64,000 nt of DNA. It comes from Haematobia irritans. Lineage: Eukaryota > Arthropoda > Insecta > Diptera > Muscidae. Made by a program: the position numbers and the translations under genes. The notes beneath the pieces were generated by a model that was not told the origin of the DNA, did not search any database, and saw only the letters and a program-made list of their open reading frames with translations. The stretch spans positions 85,499,983 through 85,563,982 of the forward strand of contig NC_134398.1 in NCBI RefSeq assembly GCF_050003625.1. Reading direction: 5' to 3'. Each line of letters opens with the position of its first letter. Position 1 is the first letter of the stretch. This document shows positions 31,716-43,700 of the stretch, piece after piece.

Positions 31716-34700
31716 CTGTTGAGACAGAAATAGGAAAATTTGGGTTTTACACCGATAAATTAAAAGTTTTTTTTTTAAACAATAAACTATCACTCCTTGC
31801 TGTTAATACTATTTATGGACAAGAAGGTAAAGTAGAAAGTCGGAGCCGACTATATCATACCCTAAACCACCGCTACTGAATTGTAAACATAAACATTTGT
31901 GGTGTATCATTGATATTGATTTGGGAGATAAACCGCATTTCCATATTTAAGAACATCAAAAATACCATATTTATGGGAGCTTTATCTTTATCTGATGGCT
32001 ACTATTAGGATTATGTCTAGGATGATATTTGTGATACCATCGCTACGATTCCGATGTCTGATGTTCCCGGTTCGGATTGGATTTCGATGGGACTATTTCT
32101 CGATGCTGATTTAGGCAGGATTAATAGTATCAGGAATTCTCAAATCAAAATTCTCTAGCCATTGATATTCTCAGCTGCGACTCTATCACCTCACCGCAGC
32201 ATAGATATCACTCTGCTTTCTCTCTCTCCTCTTGCTTTAAAAAGGCAGATTTTGTTATGTTGAATACACTTCTCTCTAGTGTTGATTGAGATGCGGTATG
32301 TGTCTGAGGACGCTTCTCAGACATTAATGCCGTAGATTCTATGCGACTTTGGGTCCCAAACTGTTAGTTAGTGGGGATTGGACTGGGTTGCCACCATGGT
32401 CTTCCCCTGTACTAACGAGATTGAAGAATGGTAGGAATAGGTATTAAGGAAGTATAAGAGAGTTGTGGTTTGGCTGGCGACTATGCTCTTTACTCTGTTG
32501 CAAGATCTAGGTATAATGTGTCAAGGACGTGTTATAAGCGTTGTATTGAAAGGGTTAAAGACGATCTTGGGATCCGAGGTCATTTTTTGATTTTGTTGGG
32601 AAGATACGAAGGGATGATGTACGTGCCTGTTCTGTTACATAATTTTTGTGTGGTGTCACACAAAAATTATTATACTTTACAACGTCACAGACCTGAAAAA
32701 TGTACACAAACATTTATTCTGTGTATGCTTAGTGTACGGCAATCGTATGGAAATTTTAAAGATTTTCATAGAAAATAAGTACCAGAATCTGAAATTTCAA
32801 TATGTTTTGTATATATTTAGCAAATTTTAGTGAGCAAAATCACTTATGTATGGTATAAAACACGATTTAAACAAGTATATACGGCCGTAAGTTCGGCCAG
32901 GCCGAATCTTATGTACCCTCCACCATGGTTTGCGTAGAAACTTCTACGAAAGACTGTTATCCACAAATTTCAACACACATGGTTGTTAAATATCATATGC
33001 TACCACCACGTACCAAATTTCAACCGGATCGGATGAAATTTGCTTCTCCAAAAGGCACCGGAGGTCATATCTGGGGATCGGTTTATATGGGAGCAATATA
33101 TTATTATGGACTGATAGGAACCAATTCCTGCATGGTTGTTGGATACCCTATACTAACATCACGTACCAAATTTCAACCGAATGGGAAGAATTTTGCGCTT
33201 CCAAGGTGCTCCGGAGGTCAAATCTGGGGATCGGTTTATATGGGGCCTATATATAATTATGGACCGATATCGACCAATTTTTGCATGGGTGTTTGAGGCC
33301 ATATATTAACATCACGTACCAATTTTCAACTGTATCAGATGAATTTTGGTCTTCTAAGAGGCTCCGGAGGTCAAATCTGGTGATCGGTTTATATGGGGGC
33401 TGTATATAATTATGGACCGATATGGACCAATATTTGCATGGTTGTTAGAGACCATATACTAACACCATGTACCAAATTTCAGCCAGGTCGGATGAAAATT
33501 GTTTCTCTTAGAGGCTCTGCAAGCCAAATCGGGGGATCGGTTTATATGGACACTATATATAATTATGGACCGATGTGGACCAATTTTTGCATTGTTGTTA
33601 GAGACCATATACTAACACCATGTACCAAATTTCAGCCGGATCGGATGAAATTTGCTTCTCTTAGAGGCCTCGCAAGTCAAATTTGGGGGTCCGTTTATAT
33701 GGGGGCTACACGTAAAAGTGGACCGATATGGCCCATTTGCAATACCATCCGACCTACATCAATAACAACTACTTGTGCCAAGTTTCAAGTCGATAGCTTG
33801 TTTCGTTCGGAAGCTAGCGTGATTTCAACAGACGGACGGACGGACGGACATGCTCAGATCGACTCAGAATTTCACCACGACCCAGAATATATATACTTTA
33901 TGGGGTCTTAGAGCAATATTTCGATGTGTTACAAACGGAATGACAAAGTTAATATACCCCCCATCCTATGGTGGAGGGTATAAAAATCCATCTAAAACTT
34001 GAACCCAAATTTCTTCTCACTGGTGTGTAAATTTTGGGGTTGTTTGTAGTCAGCTGTTTTTCAGTGTGTTGGAAACTGTAATCATAGACCAAGAAAATAT
34101 GAAGACATCGTTTGACAATTTACCACGGTTTTGTTTATTTGCAGTGCGATTACTGATTGGCCGTACAAATCAGTCAATCAGCAATCAAACTTCGTTCCTG
34201 TAATCAATCAACGATGGAGACTCATGTTGAGCTCCTCCAACAGCTGAAGGATATCGGCGAAGTCTAGTGTAATTATGTTATTATTTTGTATAGATTATGA
34301 GTTTATAGTTTCTGTCTGCAAATAAAATGCATTGCAGAAAGTCAGCTGTTTAAATTTTTCGATCAGAAGTCCGAAAAAAGTATTCTCACGTGTGAGAATA
34401 CTTTTACTCCTATAATCAATCAACAGTACCTTCGTTCATATAATCAATCAACAGGACCTTCGTTTTTGTAATCAATTAACAATCAACATTCGTCCTGTAC
34501 CAATCAACCTTTATTCCTGTAATCAATCAACGATGGAAACTCATGTTGAGCTCCTTCGACAGCTAAAGGATATCGGCGAAGGCATCGCCAACCTCATCAG
34601 AAAAATCGGACAGATTTCAAAAGCTGAAAAACTGCGGCATATTACCGAGAACGACTGGCAAGGCTCAATGCAGCTTGGAAAGACTTTGAAGAAGCGGACA

Positions 34701-37700
34701 ACCATCTGCAATGTTCAGAGGGTGTCGATCCGTCCAGCGAATACTTCGTTTCCGGTTATTACGACAAAATCAAAACCATGTCATGAGAGTATATAAAATT
34801 AATGGAACATGAGCTTGTCGAGTAAAACCAAACATCAGATGCAAAGAACACTTAAGACTTACAAACCTTGCATACGGAGAACGAACAGGTTGGTGCCACT
34901 GGCGGTCATGACGGTCTCATTAGCCGTTCATTGGGTAAAAAGGCAGCGCTGTGTCGCCAATTAGAAGGTTTACAATTTAATGGGCAGGAAAGAACCTACT
35001 GCGAGGTGAAAATGGCCACAATAAATCATCTATGACAGCAGGTAGAGAACCTGAACTTGAGATACTACGAGGGTAGTTCGGAAACTTCTTAGCCTAGCAC
35101 AAAAAGCGCGGTATAAACAGAAAAAGTTAAGTGTTTTGGAAACTTCCATCTCTGTTATGAACACATGTTAAATTTTGTTTCGATCTGGCAACTACTTCAT
35201 ATAGAAACAGGTGTTCAAAAAAGACGCATCCGCAATTTTTTTACAATGGAAAAATTAGAAATGCGTACTGTCATTAAATATTTACATAAAAAAGGTTTAT
35301 CGGTACAAGAAATGCATAATGATATGGTGAATGTGTTAGGCGAAAGTGCTCCTTCATATGCAACAGTAAAAAATTGGCTTGCTGAATTTAAACGTGGTCG
35401 TACTAGCATTGAAGATAAACCACGTAGTGGACGTCCAAAAACAGCAACAACAACAGAAATTGTAGCCAAAGTGCATGATATAGTACTAAATGATCGACGA
35501 ATAAAAGTGCGTGAAATTTCTAATATCATGGGCATCTCAAATGATCGAGTCCATTTAATTTTGCATGAAGAACTGCAGATGAAAAAGCTTTCATTTGCCC
35601 CATTTGTTAACAGTCGATCAAAAACGCATAAGAATGAACATTTCTCAAGCTTGTTTGAATCGTTTTAAGTGAAATAAAATGGATTTTAAGCGTCGTTTCA
35701 TAGCTGTTGATGAGACATGGATCCACCACTATACTGCAGAGACAAAAGAACAATCCAAACAATGGACTGAAGCTGGAGGAAGTGCCCCAAAGAAGGCAAA
35801 AACAATTCAATCGGCTGGTAAGGTTATGACAACGGTTTTTATGGGATTTCAAAGGTATTTTATTGATTGACTCTCTGCAAAATGGCAAAACAATAAATTC
35901 AGAGTACTACTGCAACCTTTTGGATCAATTAAATGTACAAATTCGAGGAAAACGTCCTGGCTTACAACACAAAAAAAAAATAATTTTTCATCAAGACAAC
36001 GCACCAGTGCACAAGAGTGTTTTAACAATGGCTAAAATCAACGAATTAAAGTACGAGTTGCTTGACCACCCACCTTATTCTCCTGATTTAGCTCCCAGTG
36101 ACTTTTACTTGTTCCCAAATCTAAAAAAAATCCTTGTTGGCAAACGTTTTACCTCAAATGAACATGCAATTACAGTTGTAAACCATTATTTTGAAGACCT
36201 TGAGGAAAACTATTTTAATCAAGGCATATAATAGCTAGAAAAGCGTTGGACTAAGTGTATTGAAGTTTCAGGAGATTATATTGGAAGAAAGCTAAGAAAT
36301 TTCCGAACCGCCTTCGTATTTACTAAATACTCTGACATCCTAATTGTAGAAGATTTTAAACGGAATTTATTTAACATTACTGAATCTAACAGTGTAAGGC
36401 CGATATGTAGAGGTGCTGGATTAGCTGTTTCACATAATATGTTGCCGACTCACTATGATGTTACCCACAACTCTTGTTCTTTAATTGATTTTCTCTTATT
36501 GAGTAGGCCAACTAAACTGTTGTTCTCATATCAGGTTCAATGAAATTGAAATATCTTACACTGAACTGTTCTTTGAATACCGTGACGATAGTTCTATAAA
36601 TTGGAATGATTTACTTGACTATTTGGTGTCATATGACTACGGACCAATTTATTCTACAACGGATGTTGATACGATTCTAGGGATTATTAATGATCTTATC
36701 ACAAATTTATTTTGTTTTGTTCCGTCAGTTAGGAAGAAGGTTAGGAACCAAAGGAATGTGTGGGTCCAGCTCCAGGGAGATTTTACTGTTTAAATCATTG
36801 ATGGATATGGCCTATAGACAGTACAGGAGGTATCCAACTGAGAGTAATGGTCGTGTTTATCGTACCTACAGGAATAGAGCGTAGTTAGTAATGCGTAGGG
36901 TAAAGAGAAATTGTTATCTTAGACGCTTTGGAACGATGACTAGTGCACAGCTTTGGGCCAGTATGCGCCAGTCAGGATGTTATGTTGATACTGGGATGGT
37001 TGAATGTGACGTTGAGGATCTCAATCGACATTTTCTCTGTCATAGTTTGCAAGGTGTTGATGTCGATCATCCTACTGGGAGTGACTTGGGAATGAAACTT
37101 GCGCGAGTTGTTCCCATACACAAGGGTGACGTGAGTAATTTCTGGCCAAAAAACATATTGTCCGAATTATCGAAGATTTTTAAGAATATAGTGAATGATG
37201 AGATTTTTAATTACGTGAATGATTTGGACATCCTTAGTCCTCACCAGTATGGGTTTCGGCAGGGTTTTAGCGCCTCTGCTCATCTACTCGGTCTGACCGA
37301 TAACATTAGGAGAACCGTTGATAGGGGATTATCTTGTGTTCTTGTTGCCTTAGACTTGTCAAGAGCGTTTGATCTTGTCTGTCATAGCAGACTTGTACGT
37401 AAGCTTTCTATGGACTACAACTTTTCTACCATGGCATATAGGCTCTTAGATTCTTACCTTTCTAATCGGTATCAGTACGTTTCTTTGAATGGCGTCAGTT
37501 CTGGAATTTGTCCTGTTGAATGTGGGGTTCCCCAAGGGTCCACATTAGGACCTTTGCTATTCAACTTATATATTATTAATGGTGTAGTTAACAGGATTAT
37601 AGGTCCGAATAGGATACCCTATTTATATGCGGACGATATCCACATGTCAGTACTTTAACTGGGGCCATTAAAACGACGTTAGGAAGTATTGACTCTTGGC

Positions 37701-40700
37701 TAGCTGACAACGAATTATTGATTAATACTTCCAAAAGTAAAGTTATGTTTTTTGGATCTCAGAGACATGATTTGCACGAACTTAACATTTTTCTTAGATG
37801 GATGAGAGTTGATGTTGTTGATGAGATGCGTTGTCTTGGGGTAATCCTGGACAATAGGTTAGACTTTTCTTCGCATATAAACTACATAACTTCTAGGGTC
37901 ATAATTACTCTGCGTAGGGTTAACTCGACTCACATTTTTCATCCACAACATATTCGGTCTAAGATTGCTTGGGCATTACTTATGTCTCCTATTCTTTATG
38001 GAATTGAGGTGGTATCTGGAACTACAGCTACAATTTTTTAAAGCTTCAGCGCGTTTTCAATACTGTAGTTAGATATGTGTATAATTTGCGACGTTATGAT
38101 CACGTATCTCAGCATGCCATATCTTTTTTAGGATTTGCGTTCAGATATCTTCCTGATGTTCGCATGTTAGTATCATTCTACAAGATTATGAAAACTGGGG
38201 TGCCGCCATTATTACGTGAAAATTTTGTCTTTTGCAGAACAACCAGAAATACCCAACTGTTAGTTCCATTGATGTCTTCTCAATTCTATGAACGATCTTT
38301 TATCTGGAACTACAGCTACAATTTTTTAAAGCTTCAGCGCGTTTTCAATACTGTAGTTAGATATGTGTATAATTTGCGACGTTATGATCACGTATCTCAG
38401 CATGCCATATCTTTTTTAGGATTTGCGTTCAGATATCTTCCTGATGTTCGCATGTTAGTATCATTCTACAAGATTATGAAAACTGGGGTGCCGCCATTAT
38501 TACGTGAAAATTTTGTCTTTTGCAGAACAACCAGAAATACCCAACTGTTAGTTCCATTGATGTCTTCTCAATTCTATGAACGATCTTTTCTGGTTCGGCT
38601 GACTAGAATATGGAATACACTTCCACAAGAAGTGCGTTCATTTTCACATTCGTATGGATAATTTCGTCATATGGCCACTGACCATTTTTCTCATAATCAT
38701 TGTTCAAAACAAATATGCTTTAAACATGGGATCTGTGAGAGGTTATAATCAAAACAAATGCATAGGGAACAAATACGTCCTATGTACCTAAATATCAATA
38801 ATCTCCAGCATAGTGTTTATATTTAAGTTTATTACTTTCTCTTTCCACATGTGAAGATAACAGAAACGATCAAAATGAACCACCCATTCTAAGAAACATT
38901 TATGTGTGAGGGTGTTTTCAAAGGGTTGCAACTACAACTCTAGTGGTCGTGCATGTGTTCTTGGGATCGTTTGTTAGGTGATAAGAGAGCTAAGAGAATG
39001 ATAACAGATTCTTGTTGTCTTGCTCTAGATTAACAGGTTGGCTGATAAATCCCCGGTCTGACACATAGATGGCGTCGCTAGTATTAAATGTATATTATTT
39101 TTATATAGTACCAACCTTCAAATGATTCGTGTCAGAATTTGACGCCTGTAAGTCAATTAGTTTGTGAGATAGAGCGACTTTTGTGAAGCAACTTCAACAA
39201 CTGTTTTGATAAAATACTGTTTTCTGAAGGGGAAAAATACGGTGGAAACAAAAACTTGGCTTGATAATGAGTTTCCGGACTCTGCCCCAGGGTAATCAAC
39301 AATAATTGATTGGTATGCAAAATTCAAGCGTGGTGAAATGAGCACGGAGGACGGTGAACGCAGTGGACGCCCGAAAGAGGTGGTTACCGACGAAAACATA
39401 AAAAAACACAAAATGATTTTGAATGACCGTAAAATGAAGTTGATCGAGATAGCAAAGGCCTTAAAGATATCAAAGAAACGTGTTGGTCATATCATTCATC
39501 AATATTTGGATATACAGAAGCTCTGTGCAAAATGGGTGCCGCGCGAGCTCACATTTGACCAAAAACAACAACGTGTTGATGCTGTTGTTGTTGTTGTTGT
39601 AACAGTTTATTGTGATTTCATCCATTTTTATGTTATACGCTTTGGTACTTCAGCTTGTGGCCAGATCGAGGAACTCTGCGACTAAAGTGGGGTGCGTCCA
39701 GAGTGACCTGGTGGTAAGTCGGGTTGGTTTAGCTGGGCAAGAGAAAAGATGACGCGTGTCGTGTGGCCCTTGGTTGCAAATTGGACATACGTCAGCTACG
39801 CTGCTATCAATCACTGATAAATAGGAATTGAGGCGGCTGCACTTGCCTGATCTTAATTGGGCTAAAACTACCCAAGTCTGCCGTGGGAGGTCTCTTTCCT
39901 CCGGTGCTATGGGCGGTGGACGGACTCCGAGAACAGGATTAACCTTGTAGCTTCTCACCGCTTCAGCTACAGTATCCTCATGAATCCTGTTCAAACCTGC
40001 CTGGTACGCTGCTTGATCTAGAGGTTCTCTTTTGTAGCGCTGGATCTCGCACTCTAGATTATGTATATCAACCCTTATTGTGCATCCATTAGATGGTGGT
40101 TTGGATGATTACTGCGATAACAACCCAGGAGATACTGCTTTGACAACATGTAGTTGTGTCTTCGCACAGGGATGATCTTTATCTCCACATAAAGGTGATC
40201 CAGGGGTGTGCTGCGGAGACACCCAGTCGCAGTTCTAAGGGCAGCGTTCTGACAGGTTTATATGTTATTCCACTGCGTATCACTAGTCTGCGGTGTCCAC
40301 ACTGGCGCTGCATAGTTTACCACTGACCGGCCAATTGCCTCATATGTAGCTAACAAGGTTTCTTTGTCCGCACCCCAAGTACTGCCAGCAAGTGACTTGA
40401 GGACCTTGTTTCTACCACAGAGCTTATTACAAATTGCAGTGGCATGGGCAGACGACCTGAAAAGGCTGTCGAATGTGACCCCAAGAATCTTGGGGTAATT
40501 TGTGGTCGGAATTATTTCGCCATCGACACTAATATTCAACTGCCTGCGCACTTCTGCCGTCCATGTAGTGAATAGTGTGGCTGAGGATTTGGTGGGGGAT
40601 ATCCTCAAGTCTCTCGCAGTGAAATAACTGGTAAGATTAGCTAAGTAGACATTTAAACGATCGCAGATGTCATCAACATTGGGCCCAGATGCCAAGATTG

Positions 40701-43700
40701 TACAGTCATCCGCATATGATACAATCTCGACGCCGTCAGGTGGGCGTGGAATAGAGGACAGGTAGAGGTTAAACAGTGCCGGAGATATTGTTAACATAAT
40801 ACCTTAAACTTGTTATTAAAACACTTTGTAAAAATAGAATATTTTCCAATCACATATGCTTGGGTTTATCTATTGTAAAAATTAGATATACATAATTATA
40901 ATTTTTCATTCATTCCTTCTGAGTTTTTCATTTTGTAATAAACGTTCACAAATCATTTAAATATCACGCCACTGTTTCATTATTTAACCCGAAAGGAATA
41001 TATATATAATATATTCCAATAGGTTATGGGCCCAGGCCGCCAGTGAATTTGATTTAATTTGTGAAGAGAAAGGAACTAAAAGATTGCTGCAAAATGGAAG
41101 ATATCAAAACCAATGTGAAGAAACTGAATGGAGAAAACTATCAGGTTTGGAAATACAAATTGGAACTCTTGCTGATTAAAGAGGATTTGTGGGAAATAGT
41201 TTCCAAAGAAAGGCCTGCTTCTCCTGATGCGAGTTGGACCTCCAAAGACGGAAAAGCTCGCGCAACAATCGGTCTTCTGGTCGAAGATTCTCAACTGGTT
41301 CATCTTCGAAATTTGAAATCTGCTCGTGAGTATTGGGAAGCGTTAAGAAAAGTTCACGAAAAGGCAACTTTATCAAACAAAGTAATGCTTTTGAAGAAAT
41401 TGTGTCGTATGCAGTTAAAGAGTGGCCAAGATATGGAAGCACATATTTCCGAAATGCTCGAAACTGTTGATAGATTGAATGGATTGGGTGAATGTTTAGC
41501 AAATCATTTACAAGTTGCATTTCTATTGGGAAGCTTGCCGGATGAATACAATTCCATAATTACCGCTTTAGAAGTTCGTACGGACGATGACTTGACATTG
41601 GATCTTGTAAAAGAAAAGCTCATTCAAGAATATAAGCGAAGACAAGCCGGCGTTCAAGAAAGTGAGTCGTCAGATCTTGCATTGAAGACGGTCATGAAAT
41701 CCACTTTAAAATGTTATGGATGCGGAAAGGTAGGTCATATGAAGCGTGATTGTCACAAAAAGAATTGGGAGAAAAAGGTGAGCAAATTTAGTGCGAAAAG
41801 GACATCTGAAAAGTCCATTAAAGAGGTTAGTAAGGATTTTTTTTTTTTTATTTTTTTATTTATTTTCATTATGTAATTTGAAGCCACATAGCGGCCAATT
41901 TATGTAAATTACAATGGACTACTAACCAAAATTTTGTTTGAATTCTGGAGACAAATTGAACCAAACCAAATGGTACATTGATTCTGGAGCGAGCTCCCAT
42001 ATGAGTAATAGTAGGCAATTCTTCACAACCTTGGATAAAGAAATTGGTGGTGAAATTTATCTTGCGAACGGGAAGGTAATCACTGCTCAAGGAATAGGAG
42101 AAGGCGTACTTTATAATAATGGATTAAAATTGACAATTAAGAATGTCTTATATGTCCCTGAATTAGAAGGTAACTTACTATCAGTTGCGAAAATGGTTCA
42201 AAACGGATTGGAAGTCAAATTCAAAGAAAAAACATGCCAAGTTTCCAATGGAGAACGAATTTTAATGGTAGCTGATATGGTAAACAATTTGTATGTATTG
42301 CAACAGGATAATTTTTCAAATATGGTAAGGGTTAAAGAAGTCCAATGTATTCATGTATTTCATCAACGGTTTGGTCATCGCGATTTAAAAGCAATAAAGG
42401 ATGCTATTGAAAAGGGTTTAATTTCTAACATTGAATTGAAGCCATGCAGATGTTCCAATAATTGTGAAGCTTGTATAAAGGGTAAGATGACCCGAAAAGA
42501 ATTTCCGAAGACTACAAAGAATAGAGCAAACGAAGTGTTAGATTTAATCCATGCCGATATTTGTGGACCCATGCAGGAGATTTCTCCTAGTGGAAATAAA
42601 TATGTTCTTACCATGATTGATGATTGTTCAAGATATTGTGTTGTGTATTTTTTAACCAACAAAAGTCAAGCTTTGGAAAAGATAAAAGAATATGTCGCAT
42701 ACACAGAGAATTTATTCGAAAAACGTATCAAAGTTCTTAGAACTGATAGAGGAGGTGAATTTAACAACAAAGAGATGGATAAATACATGAAAACTAAAGG
42801 AATTATTCAACAGTTTACGGCTCCATATACACCTGAGCAAAACGGTGTCGCAGAAAGGAGGAATAGAAGTCTTATTGAAATGGCTCGTACAATGTTAATT
42901 CAATCTGGATTACATTTAAGATATTGGGCAGAAGCATTAAATGCCGCAAACTACTTACAGAACAGATTGCCATCTAAATCCGTTAGTAAAACTCCTTATG
43001 AACTTTGGTACTCCAAACCGCCAAACATGGAACACATTAAAATATTTGGTTGCGAAGTGTTTTACCATATTAATAAGAAATTTCGACAGAAGTTCGATAA
43101 TGTAGCAAAGAAAGGAATATTGGTTGGGTTCTGTAATGAATCAAAAGCGTATCGTATTTTAGATATAGATACAAACAAAATAATTATTTCTAGAGACGTT
43201 AAATGCATTGAAAGTTCGTTTATAAACAATTTTCAAGAAAGCGCTATCGATTCGGAGAATGTTTCAGTAAACGTACAAAATACATTTGATCAAGATCTAG
43301 AAAAAGAGCCTTCTCTTAATGGAGATCTATGTGGTGACGTTTTAAATTACGAAACGGCTGCGAGTGAAACGGAAGAAGAATTGTCATTTTCAAATAATAA
43401 CTCATTTGAAGAAACCCCAGAAAGTGACAATACAGTTTTGCAGGAACAAAATCTTCGAAGATCTACAAGAACAAATAAAGGAAAATTGCCCGCTAGATAT
43501 AATTGCAATAATGTGTCCAAATTAGAACCTACCACATATAAGGAAGCTATTCAATGTCCCGAAGCTGAAAAATGGATTGGTGCCATGGAAGATGAAATAC
43601 AATCTATGCATGAAAACAATACCTGGGAACTGATGGAATTACCCAAAGGACGAAAAGCAGTCGGATGTAAGTGGGTTTACAAAATAAAGACACTGACAGA

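Noticed and set aside
32160..32430. Possible promoter with TATA-like TTTAAAAAGG near 32237
   Set aside because: It lies deep in the UBE4A intron beside LINE debris, and no gene follows it; one motif is too little.
33393..33911. 172-aa open frame
   Set aside because: It runs through mini-me-like tandem units whose length keeps a frame open; the protein is internally repetitive with no domain.
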